Below, one piece after another: positions 45,932 to 53,941 of a DNA stretch of 64,000 nt. The notes under the pieces were generated by a model. It was given only the letters and a program-made list of their open reading frames with translations, had not been told where the DNA came from and ran no database searches. Position 1 is the first letter of the stretch. Each line of letters starts with the position of its first letter. Both the position numbers and the translations under genes were made by a program. Origin of the DNA: Bdellovibrionales bacterium (lineage in GTDB: Bacteria; Bdellovibrionota; Bdellovibrionia; Bdellovibrionales; UBA1609); contig JADJVA010000020.1 of assembly GCA_016716765.1 (NCBI GenBank), positions 682,001-746,000 on the forward strand, written 5' to 3'.

Positions 45932-45953
45932 CTTTTTGTCGCGTTTAGGCTAG
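45932..45953 (+). repeat. 22-bp direct repeat, left copy
   Basis: Starts CTTTTTGTCGCGTTT and ends GGCTAG. The copy at 47687-47708 is identical except for one base (A/G at position 16). It lies at the very point where similarity to the conjugative coupling protein begins, so it may mark a recombination joint or an att-like site. Confidence 0.6.
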
Positions 45954-45954
45954 G

Positions 45955-46350
45955 TCCGCTGGATTTGCCCTTCACTTCTCGCATCAGAGTATTGGTGATG
46001 TGATGGATGTCTCAAACGGTTTCTTGAATCGCATCACTGACAATGCTGCCACCAAAATTGTTCTTAGAATTAATGATCCTGACTAGGCAGAGTTCCTATC
46101 TCGATGCCTTGGGACAAGGGACACTCAAAAAACCACTCAACGAATTACCAATGCTAAAAACATTCATGCAGCTGAAGTGGTTGGCGAAGGAACGACTAGA
46201 GATGCCCACCAATTCAGGGCATCTCCGAATCTTTTGAAGACGCTGCCAACGGGAGTCGGCGCAGTTCTAATAGCACACGGGCAAGAGACGCCCCACGGGG
46301 CATCGAGCGTCTTCAAGATCCCGTTTCCAGAACTACGGAGGCCGGTGTGA
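45955..46350 (+). pseudogene. Fragment of a type IV coupling protein (TraD/TraG, TraM-recognition domain)
   Basis: Reading from 45955: GFALHFSHQSIGDVMDVSNG, then NRITDNAATKIVLRINDPD, an in-frame TAG, then AEFLSRCLGTRDTQKTTQR and a C-terminal segment RDAHQFRASPNLLKTLPTGV ending at TGA 46348-46350. This is the C-terminal ATPase/TraM domain of coupling proteins that feed DNA into conjugation machines. Only about 130 residues remain, with a nonsense codon. It shows that a conjugative element once occupied this locus. Confidence 0.8.
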
Positions 46351-46435
46351 ACTCAACGAATGAACGAACCGGCGCCATTAGTCCAGGATTTAAGTGCATT
46401 TTTCAGCATAAATACAAATAGTTATGAAGTTTAAT

Positions 46436-46519
46436 GCATACTTATAAGTATACATATCATTGACTTTTATATCTTTATAAGTATACAATAAAATCTGACA
46501 TGCATACTTTAAAGTATAC
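46436..46519 (+). promoter_or_regulatory. Three palindromic operators at exact 33-bp spacing over the mobile mystery promoter
   Basis: Site 1 at 46436-46453 is GCATACTTATAAGTATAC; site 3 at 46502-46519 is GCATACTTTAAAGTATAC. Site 2 at 46471-46486 (ATCTTTATAAGTATAC) is a weaker version. The centres are 46444.5, 46477.5 and 46510.5, so each step is 33 bp, about three turns of the helix. A -35-like TTGACT (46460) and a TATACA/TACAAT -10 (about 46482-46489) lie within the array. The HTH protein encoded next is the obvious candidate to bind. Confidence 0.75.
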
Positions 46520-46534
46520 AAAGACGAGGGACCA

Positions 46535-47035
46535 ATGAAGACCGACAAAAAGAAGAAGAGCAATCAAAAGCGAATCGTTCAGCAGAAGCTTGATCAGCTC
46601 TCAAGGCTAAATGAACCAATGCCGCCTTCAGGTTGGATCAAGGCTATTCGGGGCTCTCTCGGTCTTTCTATTCGACAACTTGCCGAACGAGTCGGCGTCG
46701 GTCATGGATCGATCAATCAGCTTGAAAAGCGCGAACCGAAAAAACGAGTGACTCTCGAATCACTCGAAAATGCGGCCCGAGCGATGGACTGCAAGGTCGT
46801 TTACGCCATTGTTCCGCAAGAGAGTGGCGCAACTCTCGACGACATCATTAGAAATAAAGCGATCGCCGCTGCATCGAAAATTCTGAAAGAAGTTTCCCAC
46901 ACGATGAAGCTCGAGGCACAGGGCACTTCAGACAAGCAAGTGCAGAACGAAATTAAGCGCATCGCAAATCAACTAATCGAGGCCGCAGACAATCGAATTT
47001 GGGACGTGGAAACCAAAGGGAAAAAGAATGTCTAA
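46535..47035 (+). CDS. Mobile mystery protein A (XRE-type HTH regulator)
   Basis: 166 residues; start ATG 46535 preceded by GAGGGACCA. The N-terminal extension is basic (KTDKKKKSNQKR). A Cro/CI helix-turn-helix follows at about residues 40-100: LGLSIRQLAERVGVGHGSINQLEKRE. The arrangement, with a Fic-domain gene overlapping its end, is that of the TIGR02612/TIGR02613 pair. It probably represses the operon through the three palindromes upstream and may neutralise the Fic partner, like an antitoxin; that last point is inference. Confidence 0.88.
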   Translation: MKTDKKKKSNQKRIVQQKLDQLSRLNEPMPPSGWIKAIRGSLGLSIRQLAERVGVGHGSINQLEKREPKKRVTLESLENAARAMDCKVVYAIVPQESGATLDDIIRNKAIAAASKILKEVSHTMKLEAQGTSDKQVQNEIKRIANQLIEAADNRIWDVETKGKKNV

Positions 47036-47630
47036 ATTAAAAGTCACTTTCCCGAGCGGCGCTACGCCCATCGAACCAAATGGCCTTCGGGATTTAATCC
47101 CCGATTACATTTCGACAATGAGCGAACTAAACCAAGCGGAGCAATCAAACATTGCCGATGGATTCGTTTGGGCAGAAAAACAAATCCAAGAGGATCTCTT
47201 AAACGCGTCCTTCATTTTTAAACTGCATCAGAAGATGTTCGGTCAAGTTTGGAAATGGGCCGGTACGATCAGACGATCAAATACAAATATCGGCGTCAGC
47301 AAAGAGCACATCATGAATGACTTGGGCCAGCTTCTCGGAAACACTCAGTACTGGTTTGAGAACAACACTTACAGTCTCGATGAAACTGCGGCGCGTTTTC
47401 ATCATCGGCTCGTCCAGATACATGTTTTTCCAAACGGCAATGGCCGCCACGCTCGCCTCATAACTGATTTGATTCTATTAAAGAACGGAGCTTCGAGATT
47501 CAGCTGGGGAACAAGTGGAACCTACACCCCACTCGAAGTCGAAGGCAAAACTCGTTCCGACTATCTCGCGGCACTTAAGAAAGCTGATCAAAATGACTTT
47601 GATGCACTGATTGCATTCGCTAGAAGCTAA
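47028..47630 (+). CDS. Mobile mystery protein B (Fic-domain protein)
   Basis: 200 residues starting inside the end of gene A (ATG 47028). The Fic core is clear: HHRLVQIHVFPNGNGRHARL near residue 130, fitting HPFxxGNGR with Val for Pro and Asn at the usual Asp/Glu metal position. VWKWAGTIRRSNTNIGVS upstream is the beta-hairpin flap region. Fic enzymes transfer AMP or other groups from nucleotides to target proteins, often as toxins. The Asn at the acidic position may alter the reaction. Confidence 0.88.
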   Translation: MSKLKVTFPSGATPIEPNGLRDLIPDYISTMSELNQAEQSNIADGFVWAEKQIQEDLLNASFIFKLHQKMFGQVWKWAGTIRRSNTNIGVSKEHIMNDLGQLLGNTQYWFENNTYSLDETAARFHHRLVQIHVFPNGNGRHARLITDLILLKNGASRFSWGTSGTYTPLEVEGKTRSDYLAALKKADQNDFDALIAFARS

Positions 47631-47686
47631 AGAAATTTTATGAGTTGGTATTTACAGAAAGATTCGACGATTCGCTTCGAATGGAA

Positions 47687-47708
47687 CTTTTTGTCGCGTT
47701 TGGGCTAG
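47687..47708 (+). repeat. 22-bp direct repeat, right copy
   Basis: One mismatch to 45932-45953 in 22 bases, in the same orientation, 57 bases after the Fic gene stop. The two copies bracket the coupling-protein fragment and the mobile mystery pair, a span of about 1.78 kb. Confidence 0.6.
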
Positions 47709-47777
47709 TTATTCTCTTGATTTTTTTAAAAATCTTGAGTTAAGATTGAAATCTATCTTATAGAGAGGGGGCAGCTT

Positions 47778-47903
47778 ATGATTAAATCATTTATTTTATC
47801 GTCTGATGGAAGCGTTCCGTTTCCCGTGCTGTCTCTCCTACCTCTGGTTTCCCGACAATCTCGGGCAGATCGAGCCTGTTCGGTGATCAGCCGTGAAAAT
47901 TAA
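47778..47903 (+). CDS. Small ORF (41 residues), possibly a broken gene start
   Basis: ATG 47778 with GAGGGGG 7 bases upstream opens MIKSFILSSDGSVPFPVL and ends at TAA 47901. The ribosome binding site is good, but the product is short, lacks a recognised motif and becomes Arg/Ser-rich. It may be a small protein or the first codons of a gene lost in the rearranged zone. The remainder of 47631-48123 contains nothing else that I can name apart from the hairpin below. Confidence 0.3.
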   Translation: MIKSFILSSDGSVPFPVLSLLPLVSRQSRADRACSVISREN

Positions 47904-47946
47904 GTAAGCGGTTAGATATCCAAGTTAAATTTTAAGATTGAATGCA

Positions 47947-47969
47947 TCGATTTCTCGGAGAGAAATCGA
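47947..47969. repeat. Perfect 10-bp inverted repeat (hairpin)
   Basis: TCGATTTCTC, a three-base loop GGA, then GAGAAATCGA. No T run follows, so it is not a standard terminator. Confidence 0.6.
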
Positions 47970-48123
47970 GCTAGCTCTCTTGCATTTCATGTTGGAGCTT
48001 TTCTTGAGTTTCATGGAATCGAACTCTACCCATCAGTTCTGAAGAACGAGTCCAAGGACTCCAACATCTTTCATCCTAATCAATATTAAATATGTTTTTT
48101 CTATATAGTAAAAGAGGTTTTTT

Positions 48124-48417
48124 GTGGACGCAGTAAGAGAAAATCAGGCTTTTGTGGGATTTGAATCGGAGGATTCCTATGATCCCGAGATACCGATATC
48201 AAATGAATTATCGGCAAACGAAGCTGCAAAGATAGCCAACGAGCCAATTGAGCGAAAAACTCGAGGAGACTCACTCATCTGGAAAATTTGTAATCAAATC
48301 TGGCACGCCCTATTTGGCGCAGCACTCGTCCGCCAGATTGGCCCAGGACAACAAACCGAGTTGATTCGCAACTATGAACACGAACTAAATATGCGATCCT
48401 ACCACTGGAGAATTTAA
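48124..48417 (+). CDS. Hypothetical protein (97 residues)
   Basis: GTG 48124, with AGAGG 7 bases upstream. The first half is acidic (FESEDSYDPEIPISNELS), followed by a basic stretch and a weakly hydrophobic helix (IWHALFGAALVRQI). No signal peptide, no family recognised. Composition is unlike typical shadows, and no overlapping gene exists on either strand, so it is probably real, but support is limited. Confidence 0.45.
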   Translation: MDAVRENQAFVGFESEDSYDPEIPISNELSANEAAKIANEPIERKTRGDSLIWKICNQIWHALFGAALVRQIGPGQQTELIRNYEHELNMRSYHWRI

Positions 48418-48496
48418 CTAGTGATAAGCTGAAGAGTCTGGTAAATATCCTAAGTCTTAGAATTGCTATTGGGGTTCTTTAGCTCGGGGGGGCATT

Positions 48497-50587
48497 TTGG
48501 CACGAAATTTTAGAAATGAAATGGTCACATCAATCGCTTTTTTCGTTTTTTTCTCAACTGTTTTTTCTTACGCCTTTCCAGTTAGCGCCCTCCCTGATGC
48601 TGAACGAGATGGACTTGAGGCCGTAAAAAAGTGGTCGAGGGAGTATTCTGCGAAAGGTGAAGAAGATTTTTTAAAAGCAGAATTACCTCGTGAAAGATCC
48701 CCTGATTTTTGGGGAGAGCAGATCGTTTACCAGATCCAGGTGGATCGCTTCAACAATGGTGACTCCTCAAACGATATTTCAAACCTGAGTCTCAATCAGG
48801 AACATGAAGTCAAGACAGGAAATCTCTACGGAATCCTCGATTACCGTCATGGAGGTGATCTCCGTGGAATCATTCAACGCCTCGACTATCTTAAGGATCT
48901 CGGAGTGACCAGTTTGTGGCTTACTCCCATTTTTAAGCACAACGGGTCATACCACGGCTACTGCACCTCAGATTTTACCGAAATCGATCCCGGCTTTGGG
49001 ACCAAAGAGGATCTCAGAGAACTCTCCAAAGAGGCCCACCGGCGTGGGCTCAAAGTAGTTTTGGATCTTGTCGTGAATCACATGTGCGACGCTCAGACCT
49101 ACTATAAAAGAGAGGCCGACCATTATCGCTGTAGCAATGACCTTAACGCTAGCAACTGGAACGGATCGCCCAGTGGAAGTCCTGGCCAAGGCGAGCTTTC
49201 CTTTTCTTCTCGATTCTTTCCTCCTCTTAAGAGCCAATATTTTTTCAATCGCTGCGGACCGAACTCTCAAAGCGACATGGAGGGCACTGGCCCCGCCTCT
49301 GTTTATGGCGATTTTGTGGCCACGATGTTTGACTTAGACACTCGCAATCATGATCTCCAAGAAATATTCACAAACCTCTATAAATATTGGATTGGCTACG
49401 CCGATGTAGACGGATTTCGCCTGGATGCGGCCAAACACATTTCCGAGGATTTCGTTGCCTACTTCAGTACCCACATCCGCGCCTATGCCCGCAGCATTGG
49501 CAAAAATAACTTTCTTATTGTCGGAGAAATAGCAGGTCCAAGTGACTGGATCGGGCGAAGGCTAGGAAAGATGTTTTCAAATCCAAATAATCCCAACGAA
49601 CACGGCGATGTCCCGAAAACTCTCACTGATCGCCTCGGAACTCTTAAGAGTCTCTATCTCGCCAATCCAGCGGCTCCTTATCCCGGCTTAACGGCCGCCT
49701 TTGAATTTGCCCACGGAGGCACGGCTCGCGATGTTCTGCTTGGCCTTCGTTCACCAAAATCCTTGGAAGCTCATTTTACAAGTACCTACTTTAATGATAT
49801 CGCCAGCCAAAACGATTATCGCCTCAGCTGGAATTTACTGGAAATCCATGATTGGCCTCGGTTCTCTTCAGTTCATAAGACCTCCCAGGAGAAGACGATC
49901 TTGGGTCTCGGCTACCTTGCTTTCTCTGAGGGCACTCCCATCATTTATTACGGAATGGAACAAGGCTTGAATGGAGATTGCCATTTTGACAAAATGGAGG
50001 TGGGCAATGCCATTCAGAAAGTACAGAGTGACTGTCTTGGATCTTCCCACGCGCTTTATCGCCAAGATATGTTTATGGGCGGAATGACTCGCTTGGGGTC
50101 CACAGTTCCTCAAATCAATCAACTTGCCTATATCGGCCTTCCTCTCACCAAGGAGTCCCCTCGCTGGGAAGACGACCCCTATCTGAATCGGAGTCACAAG
50201 GTCTACCAATCTACCCAACGATTTCTTCAAATTAAAAAATCTTGTAATGCTCTTAAATATGGCAAAACAAAGTTTCGTTGGGTTGATAACAATTCAGAAG
50301 GAATTCTGGCCTTCTCTCGTGTGGACGAACCTTCCCGTGACGAAGTCCTTATCGTTCTCAACTCAGCTGGGTTAAGTCATGGAATTCCAGAAATGGCGGT
50401 CAAGGCTTCAGCCAAAGGGGAAAGGTGGGTAAATCTACTCAACACAGCTGAGCAGGCCTGGACGACTGGAAATGGATCACTGACGTTTGGTCCACTCACT
50501 ATCCGACCCCAATCTGTTATGGTTTTTGTTCCTGAAAAAAATGTTTCATTGAGCGACCCAGAGCACGGTTTCGCGATTTGCAAGTGA
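48497..50587 (+). CDS. Secreted alpha-amylase family (GH13) enzyme
   Basis: 696 residues from TTG 48497 (GGGGGG five bases upstream); ATG 48521 is an alternative, and both give a signal peptide (IAFFVFFSTVFSYAFPVSA). The catalytic (beta/alpha)8 barrel starts at IVYQIQVDRFNNGD. Conserved regions: I DLVVNHM, II DGFRLDAAKH (nucleophile Asp), III IVGEIAG (acid Glu), IV LLEIHDWPRF (third Asp; the usual NHD reads IHD). A beta-sandwich C-terminal domain ends the protein. It cleaves alpha-1,4 glucans outside the cytoplasm. Confidence 0.92.
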   Translation: MARNFRNEMVTSIAFFVFFSTVFSYAFPVSALPDAERDGLEAVKKWSREYSAKGEEDFLKAELPRERSPDFWGEQIVYQIQVDRFNNGDSSNDISNLSLNQEHEVKTGNLYGILDYRHGGDLRGIIQRLDYLKDLGVTSLWLTPIFKHNGSYHGYCTSDFTEIDPGFGTKEDLRELSKEAHRRGLKVVLDLVVNHMCDAQTYYKREADHYRCSNDLNASNWNGSPSGSPGQGELSFSSRFFPPLKSQYFFNRCGPNSQSDMEGTGPASVYGDFVATMFDLDTRNHDLQEIFTNLYKYWIGYADVDGFRLDAAKHISEDFVAYFSTHIRAYARSIGKNNFLIVGEIAGPSDWIGRRLGKMFSNPNNPNEHGDVPKTLTDRLGTLKSLYLANPAAPYPGLTAAFEFAHGGTARDVLLGLRSPKSLEAHFTSTYFNDIASQNDYRLSWNLLEIHDWPRFSSVHKTSQEKTILGLGYLAFSEGTPIIYYGMEQGLNGDCHFDKMEVGNAIQKVQSDCLGSSHALYRQDMFMGGMTRLGSTVPQINQLAYIGLPLTKESPRWEDDPYLNRSHKVYQSTQRFLQIKKSCNALKYGKTKFRWVDNNSEGILAFSRVDEPSRDEVLIVLNSAGLSHGIPEMAVKASAKGERWVNLLNTAEQAWTTGNGSLTFGPLTIRPQSVMVFVPEKNVSLSDPEHGFAICK

Positions 50588-50699
50588 GTCAGTAGTTCCT
50601 TTTTTTCGTGACCGGGACTGCAATCTATTTTAGTTTTAAACAGCCACTCAGCAAAAAGAACCCACTTTAGCTCTTTAGGCAAAATACTCAATCGTGCAT

Positions 50700-51272
50700 T
50701 CAGGGGGCTGTCGAAGAAACCTTGAAGATAAACTTGCGAGGTTCGATTTCGTCTCCCACTTTCAAATTCACTCTTACTTCCCAATCTCCGTTCATAACAA
50801 AATAAACATCAGTCACCACATATTGGCCCACCACAGGAACTCCGCCGTTCATTGCCTGAGCGACAAGCACCCGAGGAGCCCCGTGGCCGTGAGCTGGCAT
50901 CCAAAGTTCGACCTCTGGTAGTTCTTTGGCATCGAGCGGTCCTTCCTGACTTGCAAGGTGCAGAGAAAACTGACTTTCTCTCATATTCACCTTCATCGGT
51001 GGCCTGACCTTTAGATGAGGACCCTGAATCCAATGCAATTCAAGACAAAACTCACCTGAACGCTTTTCATATAGACACAAGATCTGGTCCTTCGTTGTTC
51101 CAGAAGCTCCAACTGTTTCTACGGTCAACAGGCCAGGCTTAGCTTCCAATGAAGAGCCCTCTCCTGCAAAGATGCTTTGAGAGACTCCCAAAAAATAGCC
51201 GGCCACTGAACCAACTGCCAGCAATAGGACAATTCCCAATCTCCGAAAAAACTCCCACAAGGTATATTTCAT
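50700..51272 (-). CDS. Membrane-anchored YtkA/FixH-like protein
   Basis: 190 residues. One N-terminal helix (LGIVLLLAVGSVAGYFLGV) anchors an outside domain. The end has the YtkA pattern VELWMPAHGHGAPRV, GQYVVTDVYFVMNGDWEVRV. The H-G-H motif and the Met residues resemble the copper-handling sites of FixH/YtkA proteins, which help assemble cytochrome oxidase. Two cysteines (ILCLYEK, EFCLEL) may form a disulfide. It lies between two glycosidase genes without an obvious link. Confidence 0.65.
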   Translation of the reverse strand: MKYTLWEFFRRLGIVLLLAVGSVAGYFLGVSQSIFAGEGSSLEAKPGLLTVETVGASGTTKDQILCLYEKRSGEFCLELHWIQGPHLKVRPPMKVNMRESQFSLHLASQEGPLDAKELPEVELWMPAHGHGAPRVLVAQAMNGGVPVVGQYVVTDVYFVMNGDWEVRVNLKVGDEIEPRKFIFKVSSTAP

Positions 51273-51393
51273 TTTGCCTCCCAGGCTTCTTTATCGACTT
51301 CTTTTGCGTCAAACCAGAACTCTGCGAATCAATCAAATCAGAAATTTGTAATATCCCTAATCAAGTTGGTAAATTTAATCAATTGCAAACGAA

Positions 51394-53631
51394 TCAATTG
51401 ACCCAGACATGATCAATATCTGAGAGAAATCGATTTCCCCGCAGATCAACGGCCTCGACATAGTAGTCGACAAGAACATGAGCCAATCCCGTTATTTTGG
51501 CCCAATAGTGAGTTGCAATCATTGGCGGCATGACAAAAAAATCAAGATTGGGAGAAGGAGGCTCCCCCCGAAACTGAGGATCAATTGGGCGCGACTGCAT
51601 TTCCAAAGTTTGCCAGGATCCGACACTCGGACCTCCACGATAGGTTTCGTTATCAAAATCTCGCATCGAGTTTTGACCACGGGTAGAGATTCGATATTTT
51701 AACCGAAGGCGGCCGATCCCAGAAACATCATGGGCCAAAGTCCACACGTAAAAATCTCGAGAGTGAGGAGGTTGGCCGTTAAAGCCAATCGGCTGATACT
51801 TTGTTGTCACGCCCCAACCTTTTCCCCCTGGATTGTAGGGCCACCTTTGAGGAGGCAACAAGGAGGGAGGTGTTCGATCAAGATTTGTGTCAAGAGCCGA
51901 ACGGGACTCTCGAAAAGCTTCCGAAACTGCCACGGTTTGTTTCACCTCATCATCAAGCGAATCACCGTAATACATAAATCCACTGTCCAAACCCGCAAGA
52001 AAAAAGTGCCAACAGCGCTCAGCTGCAACGGCATTGACTTTGGGTTCGCGAATTTCTGAAAAACGCAATTCTCTGAATCCTACCCGCTCCCTCGACATCT
52101 GTTCAATGCTTTCGCAAAGATTTGAGCCGGCAATGATAACAGCCCAGCTACGCCACGAGGCAGAGAAGCCTTTTTCAATATCAATGAAGGATTTTGGATC
52201 CCTCCAATTATACAGAGGGTCCTGCGGAGATCGAGCCGGAGGATAGAGCCACTTCACAAATTGTGGATCCCCCCAATCTCCCTCGGGATTGACCCAGCCA
52301 CCATCCTCAACGTGAATCATGTCATTTGAGGGCACAGGATGATCAGCTAAATACTGATCGACCGTTGTCATCTCAAAGCCCCGGGATTGAGCTTGTCGCG
52401 AAGTATTGGCAACAGACTCCATGTAATAGGAATAGCCTCCCCCCCAAGCATTATCTCCATCGTGTCCAAGGACAACAAGAGGAGGGCGTTCTGGAACAGA
52501 GTAAGGACGAATGTTTTTATCGAGAACGTCTAGACTCATGGGTCCAAATCCGTCCATGTATCCCAATACATCATCCATCGGAACAACAACGAGCTCACTG
52601 ATCTCTTCAGTTTCGGGGTGGATGTACTGAACCCGATGGGGCAGATAGGCAAAAGGGGCCGGCAATTTAGCTCCACGTCCATCCAAGGTCCCTGACCACC
52701 ACTGAGCGGGTAAAACGGCTGGATTCAGAAGGTCCGCGCGATTGGGAGGATTGGTGTTCCAAGTTCCAGTACCAGGGAAGGGAGCAACGGGTGAATCAAG
52801 AAAATTTTCTGAGCTACGAGCCAAATGAACGGCCGGCACAAAACTCCATTCAAATCCCTCTTGTTTGAGAATCGGAATCAGTCTCCGGGAGAAAGCCACC
52901 TCTGGAGGGAAATACCCCTTCGGCCCCCGCGCCCCGCCAGAAGATGAGGAGCAGGAGCTGAGATTCCAAGTCTGGCACCAAGCAAATTTAAATAACTGAA
53001 GCTCTTTTCTTAAAACAGCGGGAGGCAAAAGGGGAGCAAGAGAGTGATGATAATTGATACCTATCAGATTCGCTCGAGAAAATCCCCCTGAAGTTTGCCA
53101 ACGGGCAGCCTCTTTCAAGCCCGCAGCCCAATCTGGGGAGTAACCAAAGAGCCGATTCCTTCCAAAGCTCTCAATGTTATCTATCAATGAGCCTGTAAAA
53201 CTGATTTGGGCTCCTCCCTGAGGAGAGGCACGAAGCAGCCCAATAGAATCACGAAGCCGCTCTTGGTAAGAATGAATTCGATCCTCTTTAGAAAAAATAG
53301 GGTCATATTCGCCCTTGTCGCCTTCAGCTAAATTATTTCTTGGGTGCAAATAGGGGCTTCCCGCGTATCGGTTGAAGCCCTTTGCCTTAAGATCGTAAGA
53401 ATCCGCAGCCCATTGAACCCTTTGTCCTCCCGGAATTCTGTCTGGCCAATAGATGGGTTGATGCATGTGCCATTGGTAGCTAACATGTATTTTTTGAGAG
53501 TCTGCACTTCCTCCAATGTGAGGATCCACTGGCAACCCATTCGAATGAAAAGCAGCAGTGGCTAGAAGCACAAAAAGAAGACACAAAATCGATTTGGTGT
53601 TTGCCTTGATTGGTATCTGAAAAATATTCAT
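51394..53631 (-). CDS. Secreted GH57-type glycoside hydrolase
   Basis: 745 residues if started at ATG 53631 (MNIFQIPIKANTKSI); the frame also allows ATG 53673. A signal peptide (ILCLLFVLLATAAFHSNG) leads to VSYQWHMHQPIYWPDR, the HQP motif of GH57 region 1. Later regions: GGFSRANLIGINYHHS, PKGYFPPEVAFS (the G-x-x-x-P-E nucleophile area) and LGHDGDNAWGGGYSYY (the catalytic Asp area). GH57 enzymes act on alpha-glucans, complementing the GH13 enzyme on the other strand. No strong ribosome binding site is visible. Confidence 0.82.
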   Translation of the reverse strand: MNIFQIPIKANTKSILCLLFVLLATAAFHSNGLPVDPHIGGSADSQKIHVSYQWHMHQPIYWPDRIPGGQRVQWAADSYDLKAKGFNRYAGSPYLHPRNNLAEGDKGEYDPIFSKEDRIHSYQERLRDSIGLLRASPQGGAQISFTGSLIDNIESFGRNRLFGYSPDWAAGLKEAARWQTSGGFSRANLIGINYHHSLAPLLPPAVLRKELQLFKFAWCQTWNLSSCSSSSGGARGPKGYFPPEVAFSRRLIPILKQEGFEWSFVPAVHLARSSENFLDSPVAPFPGTGTWNTNPPNRADLLNPAVLPAQWWSGTLDGRGAKLPAPFAYLPHRVQYIHPETEEISELVVVPMDDVLGYMDGFGPMSLDVLDKNIRPYSVPERPPLVVLGHDGDNAWGGGYSYYMESVANTSRQAQSRGFEMTTVDQYLADHPVPSNDMIHVEDGGWVNPEGDWGDPQFVKWLYPPARSPQDPLYNWRDPKSFIDIEKGFSASWRSWAVIIAGSNLCESIEQMSRERVGFRELRFSEIREPKVNAVAAERCWHFFLAGLDSGFMYYGDSLDDEVKQTVAVSEAFRESRSALDTNLDRTPPSLLPPQRWPYNPGGKGWGVTTKYQPIGFNGQPPHSRDFYVWTLAHDVSGIGRLRLKYRISTRGQNSMRDFDNETYRGGPSVGSWQTLEMQSRPIDPQFRGEPPSPNLDFFVMPPMIATHYWAKITGLAHVLVDYYVEAVDLRGNRFLSDIDHVWVN

Positions 53632-53689
53632 TTTCAAAAGTCTACTGACTCGACAGATTTGTTCAACCCTCATTTCTACTTCATTTTTA

Positions 53690-53703
53690 CTGATCTAAAT
53701 CAG
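53690..53703. promoter_or_regulatory. FNR/CRP-type half-site palindrome
   Basis: CTGAT, four bases CTAA, ATCAG: this matches the FNR consensus TTGAT-N4-ATCAA in 8 of 10 fixed positions. It lies about 60 bases upstream of the GH57 ATG and between divergent genes. A second box, TGATTAAATCA, lies near 53732. Confidence 0.4.
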
Positions 53704-53941
53704 AAAATAGTCGCAATTACAAAAAGCCTGATTAAATCAAGGCTGAAGAACATATTGAAAAGTTTTCTCTTTCCTAAAGATCTCGTTTCAAGTAGAAAGT
53801 CAGTCCCAGTTTGGAGCCAAGTTAAAGTGGTCTAACCCCTTGTTTTGAATGGGGCGATTCCTCTTTCTGCTGCACTTCTGAGAACGGGAATATTCATATC
53901 TTGTGAGCCAAATGTGCAATCCGCGAAAGGAAAAGATAATT

